This document shows, in pieces, positions 47,870 through 59,292 of a stretch of DNA of 64,000 nucleotides. The notes below the pieces were generated by a model. It was not told the DNA's origin. It did not search any database and was given only the letters and a program-made list of their open reading frames with translations. The stretch's first letter is position 1. Every line of letters starts with the position of its first letter. Where the stretch lies: contig BSBN01000140.1 of NCBI GenBank assembly GCA_027924645.1, positions 7,570,501 to 7,634,500 on the forward strand. The letters are read 5' to 3'. The stretch comes from Cunninghamia lanceolata. Its lineage: Eukaryota; Streptophyta; Pinopsida; Cupressales; Cupressaceae. The position numbers and the translations under genes are program-made.

Positions 47870-48085
47870 TATTAGTATATTACATTGTTTAATTGGTGAT
47901 ATGGTTGCAGTGAGTGTATGAAGTTAATAAACTGTTAACTATGTTAACTATTTTCACCGTGGCTTCCACCTTCTCCCACCTTCCTTTATATAATTGTATC
48001 TCATCTCATGATCATCAAATAATATCGTATATTCTTTGAATATTAATCAATGATAAACAAAAAGTATTATGCATTTTTCATAACA
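47870..48085 (+). repeat. 3' LTR of the TRIM
   Basis: It runs TATTAGTATATTA (mutated TGTTAG) to CATAACA. It matches the 5' LTR with small indels, including loss of the TATATAAAGGATCATC segment. Confidence 0.82.
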
Positions 48086-48090
48086 TATTC

Positions 48091-49193
48091 AACCCTTTTA
48101 TAATTGTGCAGTGCTCCAAGTTTCCATTAAATTTAATTAAATTCAAATATTAATGTCGGTTGTCACCACACAATCAAGTCAAGAAGAATTTATAATATCC
48201 CATGGCAAGAGATATCATCAACTTTATCTTCAATCAAAAGTTTTCAATCCCACTGAACTGCCATTACATTAGATGAACATTAGTTTTCTTCAAATTTTAA
48301 TTGTATTTTATAGTTAAAATGACTAAAATGACTACACAGTGTTCAAATTTAAGCCCGGCGAATTATATTCATATATAATTCATATATATTAGACTTACAT
48401 TATAAGTTTATCAAGCTTTCTAATATAAAACTCTAATCAAATGGAAAAATCATTACAAGAGGGCTGTGGGATATCAAAATAATATTAAATATAAAATGAT
48501 TTCATTAAAATTTTAATCATAACAGTAGCACAAAGAAACAGTAACCAAAACTACAATTTACTTTCGAATTATTTTCTTTGCTCTATATTATTATTACTAT
48601 ACATATAATAAATATATCTATCTTAAAAAAACATAAGAGATATAAATTTTGAGTTATTTTGTTTCCTTAAATTTAATTTAATTTTATTTTATGATAGAAT
48701 TATTTTTTAAATCATATGAACCTGGTTCAAGACGGAACCTATGTGCATGCTATTGCTACCAGTTTGTTCCACTAGTATAGATATCTTAAATACATCTATC
48801 TAAAAAATGCCGAGAGATGTCAATTTGAAGTTATTTTATTTACTTCACATTACAACTATTTTATTTACTATATACATGATTTTCATTAATTTTTTAATTA
48901 TTTAAGGTTTAAACCTTGTCCATCAAAATTTCAACTAAATTATCAAACTAGTATATTTATATATAAAAAAATATATCTATAGTACGCTGACAGATATCTT
49001 CCAATTTTTTGGCTGCAAGACTTTTCATATTCTTCAAACGTAATAAAGATTTCACTCCATAACTGCCCCATGTCAATGGATCCGGATCTGTGAAACTGTT
49101 CGACGGTTGCTGCGCCTATATCTCCTGGGTGAATCCAGGAGTTGTGCAGAGAAAAATATTGATGCAAGTTAGTTTAGAGTTTGATTTCTAAGT
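48091..49193. other. AT-rich spacer
   Basis: No convincing gene is present. A 74-codon minus-strand ORF (48943-49167, with SWIHPGDIGAATVEQFHRSG) has plausible composition but no family I recognise. Short dispersed phrases such as GATGTCAATTTGAAGTTATT recur here and near 50360. Confidence 0.5.
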
Positions 49194-49620
49194 TGTTGTT
49201 CTTGCGATACACTCTGTGTTGCCAAGGCCGACTTGGAATTATCGAGCTATGAGAGTTTTTATCTACTGGGCGGGTTTCTCTTGTATTGGGATATTGCTGG
49301 GCATAGTGTATGTGATCCGGTGATTTTCAGCGGAGTCTGAGCCCAGGTCATTTCATGGGATTCTTAGGGTAACTGTTGTAAGTCTGTGTAAAGCTTTACA
49401 TCGATCTAATATGTAACTCAGAATCTTTCCCATTGATTGGTGTTATTGTTTAACTTGCATTGTGATTATCTAGTTGCATTCTATTCCGTGTATACAATGT
49501 ATTGTTTGTAAGGCGTAGTCCAGGTCTGGGTGTAGTGTGTTTCTCATAGGCGTATTTGTGCTCGATTCACTGGTGCCGCACGGGGGTTAGACCGTAGCCC
49601 CGTGACAGTTGGTATCAAAG
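49194..49620 (+). repeat. Probable solo or truncated LTR with primer-binding site
   Basis: This GC-richer block of about 410 bp begins TGTTGTTCTTGCG and ends CCGTGACA at 49607. It is followed at once by TTGGTATCAAAG, a near match to the Met-tRNA primer site. Nothing resembling gag follows, so the element is truncated. The left edge is approximate. Confidence 0.6.
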
Positions 49621-49760
49621 TTTTTTAATTTTTCTATCCATTTGACTTCCACGAATTTATTTATTTACACATTTTATAAATTTTATTTACATGGGAATCT
49701 GAATCTTAATTGTTTATAGGAATCTGAATCTGCTGTGAGTGTAGAATGTCTCTCGGTGTA

Positions 49761-50145
49761 ATAAAAAAATATCTCAAATTAACAAATCAAATTTAAATTT
49801 ATTATTTATTATTACACTACTATTTTGTATATAAATTAATTAAAATTCAAACCTAAAACATTGAAAAATTTTGGTTGAAATTATTTCTAACATTACACAA
49901 AAAAAATTACAGCCATTTTCTTTCATTTAATATATAGAAAATAATATTCCATAAAATATCTCAAATTAACAAATCAAATTTAAATTTATTATTTATTATT
50001 TATTATTGCAGTACTATTTTTTATATAAATTAATTAAAATTCAAACCTAAAACATTGGAAAATTTTGGTTGAAATTATTTCTAACATTACACAAAAAAAT
50101 TACAGCCATTTACTTTCATTTAATATATAGAAAATAATGTTCCAT
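49761..50145. repeat. Tandem duplication of a 190-bp AT-rich unit
   Basis: Units 49761-49950 and 49951-50145 are nearly identical (both contain CTCAAATTAACAAATCAAAT and TTTAATATATAGAAAATAAT). They differ by small indels in TTATTA runs and a few substitutions. Confidence 0.93.
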
Positions 50146-53100
50146 GTTCTAACTCTTTTTTGAGAAAATTACAGCCCTTGAGGCCATAGACTTTGTAAAG
50201 GGCTTTACAAAATTTTAGAAAAAAAAGATATATCTAAATATGAAGGAGAAGTGAACCATGTTGATGTTGATGATGGCATATATTTGTTTTACCTCCTTAT
50301 TTTGAAATATCATGTTTATTATTAAAAATTAATTTTATTTTATTATTGAATATTCATATTAAAGAGATTAATTTGAAGTTATTTTATTTAATTTTAATTA
50401 TTTTATTTTATTTCATTTTACTTCAAATTGATATCTCTACATATTTTTTTTTCACTCAATCATATGTCCATCAATTTCTTAACTATAATTAACAAATTAA
50501 AAAAATCTCAAATTAATATATCAAAATATTTTCTTTCTTAACCCATAATTTTTTTTTTAACCTTTTGAAAATGAGAAGAATGATGATTATGTCTCCTCAA
50601 TATTTAGAGCCTTAGGGATTCTTCAATTATTCGCTATGTTTATAAGGTTATGCAGGATGGGCTCCTTTCGCTAAGTATAGATGGTTTGGATAAAAAAATT
50701 GAAGGCTAACAACTTCTATTTTAACTAGACGAAAATGGAGTGTATCATAGAGGTCTTCCTCTTCATTAGGTTTTTGAGAGTGCATGCCTCCGACTGGGCT
50801 CTGTCTCCTCCCAAAGAATTCTTTGATGAATCGGTAGAAGATCAGGACTAGGACAAAGACTCAGGTGATGAGGAGACGATTGTTGTAGTGGTTCTCCTAG
50901 GCCTCGAGGGGCCCAATGGAAATGCAACGAATAGAGCTGGTGCTTCGGCGGAGCTGGCTTCATAACCGTTGGTGGAGACGGACGATATGGTGTGCTGGGT
51001 TTTTTGTGTTTTTTTTTTTGTTTATGATTTAATTCGGTGCTGATTATCTGGCTGGTTTTTGGGCCTTTCATTGGTAATATTTTGATAGTTTATGACTCTA
51101 GTTTCCTTATAGTTTGTACTTATCTCTTTTTCAGTAATGCTATGGGTGGCTTCACCAACTTTTTCTTTAAAAAAAATATTTTTTTAGTACATGAACACAT
51201 AATATTAGATTTGTATTTAACAATTATTTTATTTTATTTTATTGCATTAAGAGTTATTTTTATTAGTACCTGTCTTCCATGGTGCTATAAAAATATTTGG
51301 AAAATCATTTATTTGTACTGTGATTGGCTTAAAATTTGAGCTCTTAAGAACAGATTTAAAAATATGGTAAAAAGGAAGTAGTGGCAATATTAATAAATTA
51401 AGTGGCTAAATTCTTTGCAGTGAACTTAGTTGTGGGTATGCAAATATTCTAACAAAAATTGTAATATTTATATTAATAGTGATTATATTAATATAATATG
51501 CATATTAATGTGATTATTTTATTTTGATTCATTGTATCAAAGCTTAAATTTGACAGTTGTATAATTATATTTAGACATTTTAGATGTAAAATACAACTGA
51601 AATATTGAAAAGAATGTATCATATGAAAGGAGAGATTTTGGACAAACTGTCAAAATTTATATAAGACTATGATGATATATATATTTGGTTTTTATATAAT
51701 TTGCTTATACTAAAGTATGTGAGAGTATTTTAAACACACTATTCAATAGCTAACCGTCATAAAAAAAAAAAATGCTTAACAATCAAAGCTCACTGTCAAA
51801 TTTAAGCCATGCATTGTATATATATTATTTATAAATTTAATATTTTAAATATTACTAAAATAATATAATTAATTATATATTAATAATAGAATGTATGCTA
51901 GTATATTTATATTTAAAAGAATATATCTACAATATGGCAAGAGATTCTCAAGTTTTGTGGGTGCTTTTTAATTTTTATGGATTTTGTAATTTTTTCCACT
52001 TTTTGCTTTTAATTTTTAATTTTGTCTTTTTTTGGTTCCATAGTTTTTCTCATTTTCTCTATTTCTAATAGTCTTTTACATGAAAAAAATCTAAATATTA
52101 ATATATATATATATTGATTATACATACAAATTTGAATTATCATTAACAACACAGTAAAATGAAATATTGATATATTGATGTAATTATATTAATATTAATA
52201 TATTATAGCAATGTAAATATAATTTATTTTATTATGTAAGTTATTCAGCGTTATGAAAATAATTTTCTAGTATGATAATAATCATGCATGCCCTTCAAAG
52301 AAAGAAAACTCCCCTATGTTGAAGTTAGTATATTAGGATGGGACATATTATCTTTTTGAAATTCATTGTTTAACTTTGATTAATTTTTCTACCCCATAGA
52401 CTAGAGACATTATGGGTTTGATAAATTTTACCTCATTGAATTAATGTTTCATTCATTATAATATATTAATATTTAATTTTTATAAACAAATATATATGAA
52501 TATTTCATCTTACTATATGTTATAATAAATTTTATTATAAAAATAATATTAAATATATGATTTTATTGATATTTAAAATATCAATATTATAATTAGAATG
52601 AAGCAAAATTAAATAAATGAATATTTAATTTTCTTTCATATTTTAAATATCTATAAAATAATATAATTAATGCTATTTTTATAATAAAACTTATTAAAAC
52701 ATAGTAAAATGAATTATTTATATATATTTGTAGTCTATGCTAATCAAATAAATATTAAATCAAACTCAAAATTAAACAAATATTTAATATTTTAAAAAAA
52801 TTCAACTATGAAACATATACTCTAGCACTTGTTTACTTAAGAGTTGTTTTATTTTATTTCTTTTACTTAAAGAGTTATTATGTGAGAGGTATAACTAAAG
52901 TAGTACAAACAATGGAGTGTAATGGTGTGAGTGCATTAAACAGATTATAAACTAACTCTTAAGTAAATAAAGTAATTCTTATAATTTTAATGTAAATTAA
53001 AATAATTATTAAAGAAATGTCCTATGGATCATACACATACATGGGACAATAAACTTTCAAACTAGATAAATCCTATCTACGTACAATAATGAATGCAGGA

Positions 53101-53240
53101 ATGAAGCTTAATACATTGAAGATTTGATTTGGGTCCAAGAAAACGCATACAAAATGGGCAAAATCAGATTTGTAATTTGCTCAATCCTCTCCCAAAGGAA
53201 ATATATCACAAAAAGTTGTTCTAGATATTTGGTAATTACA
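50146..53240. other. AT-rich spacer with a possible LINE-like remnant
   Basis: Most of this interval shows no gene. At 50700-51170 a GC-richer patch is followed by T/G-rich sequence and an A-run (51170-51178). This could be the decayed 3' end of a LINE, but I see no RT motif. A 101-codon minus-strand ORF (50766-51071) lies opposite it and is Pro/Ser/His-rich, likely fortuitous. Confidence 0.4.
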
Positions 53241-53249
53241 ACAATGTCA

Positions 53250-53467
53250 CTAGAAGAAACATTCGTTGGCCATTGAGAAAGTGTTAGGCCTAGATTGAAA
53301 AGGAGGGCAAAAATGATAAATTGTATTGATTTATAAAATAGAAAATTAAATATGTTTATATAGGTAGAAGAATAGTTTAACTTGTCCATAACTATCTAAA
53401 TAGGAAAATAACTAGATAATAGATTATATAAAATACATGTGTAACCCTGAGGATTAACATGATAACA
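53250..53467 (-). repeat. LTR of a small or truncated element, with TATA box
   Basis: On the minus strand TGTTATCATGTTAATCC starts at 53467, directly after a polypurine tract AAGGAGGGGA (53468-53477). CTATATAAAC at 53354-53363 fits a TATA box. The other LTR edge is not resolved. Confidence 0.55.
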
Positions 53468-53778
53468 TCCCCTCCTTAATCTTAAGAGGTTATCATAAAA
53501 TGAAGCAGTATATTGACTATGACATGGCTTAAATTTGTTTGAACTAACATTGTTAACTTGACAGGGTTTAAACTAGAATACTGAGCCCGTTTCTTTGACA
53601 GGTCTCAATTTTTGCTGGAATTGAGTCTGTTACTTTGACAGGTCTCAAATTGGATTGAAATGACCTTAGTGGCCAATATGAGTAGTCACCAACTAGTAAT
53701 TTGGGACAACTCCATTATCACTGAAAATAGTATCAATCCAAAGGATCACAAAGTGTCAACTCTTTGAATTGAATCCAT

Positions 53779-54072
53779 TTATAACCAATAAATGTCATCT
53801 TCATTGGCATTGCCAACATTATCATATGTTGCATTCAATTCTTCAATCTTTTCAACAATTGGTTTCTTATCAAATATAACAAGTGGCATCTCAGAAATAT
53901 CGATATTAACACTAGTCAATGTAGGCTCAAACAGATCCACATCATCACCTTTATGAGTAGTCACATTTTCAACATCAACAATAGATTGAAATCTTTTATA
54001 AGATTTGGTTAACAAATCAACCTTGGATCTCCATCTAGAATTATCCATCCAAACAAAATGCATATGACTCAT
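53779..54072 (-). CDS. Unrecognised 97-codon ORF upstream of the LTR polypurine tract
   Basis: The frame starts MSHMHFVWMDNSRWRSKVDL and is acidic in its second half. It lies about 300 bp before the polypurine tract at 53468, on the same strand, so it may be the last open piece of a decayed retrotransposon polyprotein. No RNase H or other named motif is visible. Confidence 0.35.
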   Translation of the reverse strand: MSHMHFVWMDNSRWRSKVDLLTKSYKRFQSIVDVENVTTHKGDDVDLFEPTLTSVNIDISEMPLVIFDKKPIVEKIEELNATYDNVGNANEDDIYWL

Positions 54073-54092
54073 AGATTGTGGAGGTGCATCAT

Positions 54093-55902
54093 TGTTACAT
54101 CCCCAATTTTCGTCTTGCTATACTTTTACTTTTTACATGGACATAAGTAAATTTATTATGATGTTTAAATTAATGACAAGGAAAGAAATGGATTATATTG
54201 AATGTCATTTATGAAATTATGGAAATGATTATGTTATTATCGAGTTAATATTTGCATTATGAGATTTGATCTATTATTTGAATAATGATGCACCGATCAT
54301 AATTTGTTTGGTAATGAGTTTGATACATGATTACACATTATCAGATGACTCTCGGAGAAAAGAGAGAGAGTATCTTTCTAGGAGAGACTTATAGACCTCA
54401 GGTTACGAGTGGTTTATTTGTCAAATCTAGTATAAGTGTTTAATGAAAACGTGAACCAATGTGTCATAAGAGGTAAGTTTCATCTTGTTAGTTCACTTTT
54501 GAACCTAATCAATAGGTAGTTGATATTATTTACAAATCTTTCTAAGTTGTATTAAGTCATCTTAGTTGTTAATAATGTTAACGATGTCATTTAAATTGTG
54601 ATTTGTGACTATTTACGTTTAACCTAAATATTATGATGTTATTGTCGTAAAATGGTTGTCTAATTATTATTAAGCCCCTTGATGTGTTACAAATGATTCT
54701 TAACATTAAGACATTTTTGTCAAGTTAAGAAGATGTGAATATTATCAACAGATTGTGATGGGGAGACAAGCTGAACCCAATCACAATATCCGTAATCCTT
54801 TGTTTAAATATTATCTTTTTCTTTGATTAAACCGTAACTATCTAATTGAGGTGTTGTTATGTGAATCATATTTGATATAATCAAATAAGAATATGCTTAT
54901 GTATCGAGTGAGGATAATACCTCATAATAACTCAATATTGTTATACTAGCTTGCAAATAAGGGAGCCTTCAATAGTAGTGAGTCGAATCACTTATTGGGG
55001 ATCATTAAATAATTAGCAATAGTTAAGAGATGTGTCAGCCTCTTCCTAAAGAGAAGGACTGTGGTATTAACTACCACTATCGATGAGCCCATGGGACGGT
55101 TATCTCCCATCAACATATGTAAACTTTAGATTAAACTTGGCTTTAGTTAGAACCAAATCAAACATGGACTGTTATGCATTCAATTAAGTTGCAACTGAAA
55201 TGAGTGGAAGTGAGGAGTAAGGTGACTCTATAGGAGTCATGCCTGAGCTTTTATTAAATGACGCAGTTGAGCCGTGAGGCAAGAGAGAGGAATAAGGAGA
55301 AACTTGTGTGAAGTTTAGGGATACGCAGAGGAGAAATCATGAATAAGAGGAGATACACAGCCAAAGGCATTGATTGCAGAGTTTTATCAGCAAGTATTGC
55401 CAACTCTAAGACCGTCAACTAATAGGTATTCCTTAGTTCCATTGTTGTGTATTTGGACAGTCATATGAGAATGCCAGTGAGGTATATCCTCTGGTATTCA
55501 TTGTGTTTACTATTAAAAAGATAATTTAGTGTCAATTATGGGATAATGTAGATAGCATTATTAGTAAACCATTTAGATCTATTTCTGAAATGATTAGGCA
55601 TCGAATGCATTTTATATGGCCGATACTTAGGAATACAAGAAAACACTATGTTATAGTATTCTGAATAGACTATTTTCTTATAGATATCTAAATGATAATC
55701 ATATCAAACCATAGTATGGAGGATAAACGATCATTATAGCAGGATGTTGTCTTAGTTGATGTTTGTTTTGAAAAGCAGTTTACTTATTGAATAAGTTTAC
55801 ATAGAAATCAATGATATGTTCATGAGATAATCATATATTAGATACTTGTAATCTTGATGAGTTTAGCTATAGTAAACCATTACAGGAAATAGACTAAGTC
55901 CA
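54093..55902. repeat. Possible LTR fragment beginning TGTTACATCCCC
   Basis: The sequence starts TGTTACATCCCCAATTTTCG, a common kind of plant LTR start, and continues about 1.8 kb without a coding frame. It stops at the edge of the second duplicated block. No partner LTR, primer site or target duplication was found, so this is tentative. Confidence 0.35.
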
Positions 55903-58900
55903 TATAGCATTTGATTACATTGACCTCGGTAATTTCATAATAAATTTACCCCCATGGGCCTGTCAGAAAATATCCCTATCAAAGAGAATGTCTATCTGCT
56001 AAAATTAACTGAACAAAATATATTGAATCATAGAGTAGTTAGGAGATATTTTGCCTTTAATGCAAATAGATGATTCATCAACCTACAAAAATAAATGCAA
56101 AAATATCTAGGAACTTGCGAGTAGTTGAGGTAGCTGAAAGATTAGATCTACATTAATAGAAGATGAGGAAAATCAAAATATTCTCTCTCCAAAATCCTCT
56201 TTATACAAAGCTTTTACAATACTTCAAATATCTACATTCAGATATTTGAAGTTTACAATACATTTTCAGTCTCTGTTTTTACATATTCTATCAATTTCTG
56301 CATCTTTTTATCTTTAGTTAGCAACTTTTCAATTTTCAAAACTGTGGCCCATTTCTACATTTTTACCCCTATCGACAAAAATCATCTTTTCTAAACCATT
56401 CTCATTCTTTCATCTTGTTGCCTTATCAGCAAAATATTCTATTCTTGAACTATCTCTACTTATTCTCTTTTGCCCTTATGAGCAAAATGTCACTTCTTTG
56501 AACTCTTCTTGCTGGCTCCTTATCATATCTATTTTTTCATTATCGACAATTTAATGTCACTTCTTTGAACTCTTCTTGCTTACTCCTTATCATATCTATT
56601 TTCGCCTTATCAGCAAAATATCATTTTGTTGGACTTGGCCTTATTTGCTCTTTTCCTTCTTTATTGACAATTTTACACTTTGTTCAACATAGCTTACTTT
56701 GTCAGGTTTTGCTCTTATCAGCAAACTGTTCAAACTTTGAACTTTTCTTTTTACTTCCTTTCCTATCGGCAAAAGTCCCTTATTGGCGAACTCCTCTTTC
56801 TTCATTACTTTTGCCCTTTCAGCAAAATCTATTTTATCCAAACTCCACTTTGGGTCCATCTTTTTACTCTATTTTGCCTTGTGGAAAAAATCATCCTTTC
56901 TCGAATCATTCTTGGGGACAATTCTTACCTATATCGGTAAAATTTTGCTTTCACGAACTTTGCCTTTGGATTTACTTCATTCTTTCCTTACCAGCAAAAG
57001 TATGCTATCAGCAAACCTTTGTAATTTTGAACCTTCGAGAAGTTCGGCCCTCTACCAACTTGCTGATAAGGCCAAACTTTACCTTTCTTACTTAGTTGAT
57101 TTTCCCTTTTCTATTTTACCTTATTGGAAAAATGTTAAACTTTTTGAACCTGGCCCACCATGTTGGCAATTTTGAGCTTTTTTGAACCATGGCCTCACTT
57201 CATTTTTTGCCTTATAAGAAAAATGTTCCATTGGTAAACCTTTTACATTTTGAACTTGGTGAAAAGTTTAGGCTTTGCTTGATTTTCTGATAGAAGGGGC
57301 ATTTTCTTTCTTAGTCTATTTTCCACATTTCAAACTTTGTCTTATTGGCAAAATCACCAACCTTTGAACCATAAATGCCTTAGCCAAAATCTCCCTTTTC
57401 TTTAACTCCCTCTTTCGGCTACCTTCTCCTTTGCCTACTCTGTCAACGATTAGCCTCATTGATGAACCACTGAAACTTTAGGGTCAAAAGTATAGAACTG
57501 TGTAACACTTTTGGCTGACTTATCAGCACAAGTGAATTTAAACATTTCTAACTAAATGTCATTTTTTTTCAAACATATGGTATAGTGAGATTAATTCTAG
57601 CTAAGTTAGATTTGGGCCACAACTTTTCCAACTAGAAGTGTCCAGTAAATACATATGTAAAACCACATGGAGGCCAATTTACCAAAAAAAATACAAAATT
57701 TAAAAAAAGTTGACATTTCAACAATTCCTACTCATGTAAATAATTTAAAAAAAAAACTAAAAATACCTTTTTGTAAATTTGTAAGTGTAGTTTTAAAAAA
57801 TGTAATTTTTTTAATAGTCTAATTATTGTTAATATTTTATTTTTTATTTTTACTAAAAGTAGGTCATCAGCACCAAAATATAAGGTTGATTGTAGAAAAA
57901 ATAGTAAAGTTTACTAAAAAAAATTAAAAAAATATGATGCACTAAAGAAGAGATTTCATGTCAAGATGATATAATTTTTTTTTCTATTGTGGACAAATAG
58001 TCAAGAAAAAAGCTGACGTCCCATCAAAATAATTATTTTTCACGCAACTTTTAATATTTATTTAAAAATATATATTTATCAAAATGCATAAAAAATAAAT
58101 CCATGCACTAAAGTTTCAAGTTATAAATACACAAAAAAATTTGGAGGAAAAGAAATAAAATTTATTATAAAAAGAGTGATGTCACACTTAACTTCATTTT
58201 TCAGCATTTTATCAGCAACTAAATTATAGGGTCAATTTTACAAAAAAATGTATTCAAATAATTTTTTAATTTTTATAAAAAAATATACATTTCATTAATT
58301 TACATCATTTCAAAATTCAAAATGTACATGTCACTTTTTAATGATTCAAGTTAAAAATTTAGATCAGCGTTGGTCATTTCCTTTATAAAAGTGTGACATA
58401 GCTTTGTACTTTTACCTTTTGAACATATGAATAGTTTGTCCTTCGCTAACTTTGCCGACAAGCCTTTTCCTTTCTCTATTTTAACTTAACCAATTTTCAC
58501 AAATCTTCCCCGTCACCTTCCTTCTACCTTCTCTTCATCGGGAAATCACCGAGTCAATAAACCAAAGAATTTTTGAACTTTTGAAAAGTTCATGACTAGG
58601 CAAAATCCTCAATAAAGGCATCTTTTCTTTACTTTTGCCTTAGCTACTTTTTGAAGAAATCTGTGCCCTTGGCCCTTTGTCAGCAAAATATAGAATCGGT
58701 GAACCTTTGAAACAAATGAACTTTTTGCAAAGTTCATGAAACACAAACTTTTCCAACAAAGGGGAAGTTCTCCCATGCCTTAGACAATTTTTGAAAAGCC
58801 TGACTCCCTTTTCGTTCAATCGGCAAATCGCCCAAGTGGTAAACTTGTGAAAAATTGAACTCTTAAAGAGTTCATAAAACATGAATTTTGTCGATAAAGG

Positions 58901-59182
58901 GGGACGAGCTACTCCATGCCTTTGCCATTTTTGTTAGTTCGTGAACATAAAGTTTTGCCAACTAAGTCTCAAAATGGGTCAAAAACTAAGGCAAAAGCCT
59001 CAAATTTTTTGGGTTTTTTTTGGTTTTTGCAAGGATTCCCCAGATAATTTTTTAGGAATTTTTATAAAGTAAAACACTATAACTTGAAGGTTCTTAATCT
59101 TGCAGAGCTAAGATTCCAAGCGCTTTCAACAAAATTTTTGAGTTGGGTTATTTGACTTTGCGCAGAGGAAAATAGGTCAACA
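55903..59182 (-). repeat. Truncated Gypsy LTR (copy 2)
   Basis: It corresponds to 39630-42931. Its right end GTCAACA is followed by TAACC, the mutated CAACC target duplication. The duplication therefore postdates the Gypsy insertion. The LTR's other part and all internal genes are absent. Confidence 0.9.
57481..58417. mobile_element. TIR DNA element T2, second copy (937 bp)
   Basis: It is the duplicate of 41218-42186, with ends GGGTCAAAAGTATAGAACTG and ...TTTTACCT, flanked by TTTA and TTTG. It arrived by segmental duplication, not by a new insertion. Small internal deletions account for the length difference. Confidence 0.88.
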
Positions 59183-59292
59183 TAACCCCACAAGCTCCAT
59201 CAACAAACCAACTAATAACAATTGAATAACAAAAACTAAAAACTAAAGTAAGAGATGAAAAGACTGGGAAGGAAAAATACAACATTTTCATT

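Larger units (their letters stand above)
46809..48085 (+). mobile_element. TRIM-like miniature LTR retrotransposon (1277 bp)
   Basis: Two short LTRs (46809-47044 and 47870-48085, 236 and 216 bp) flank an interior of about 825 bp. TGGTATCAGAACC (47047-47059) follows the first LTR as a Met-tRNA-type primer site. AATAAGGGGAGAA (47857-47869) precedes the second as polypurine tract. Flanking 5-mers are TTTTC and TATTC. There is no gag or pol. It starts 57 bp upstream of the GMC start codon, on the opposite strand. Confidence 0.85.

Noticed and set aside
50766..51071. 101-codon minus-strand Pro/His/Ser-rich ORF
   Set aside because: It is low complexity with no recognisable domain and lies opposite a patch that looks more like a decayed repeat.
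56565..57095. 176-codon plus-strand ORF in the second Gypsy LTR copy
   Set aside because: It is made of the repeated stem-loop units of the LTR, is not conserved as a frame in the other two LTR copies, and is antisense to the element.
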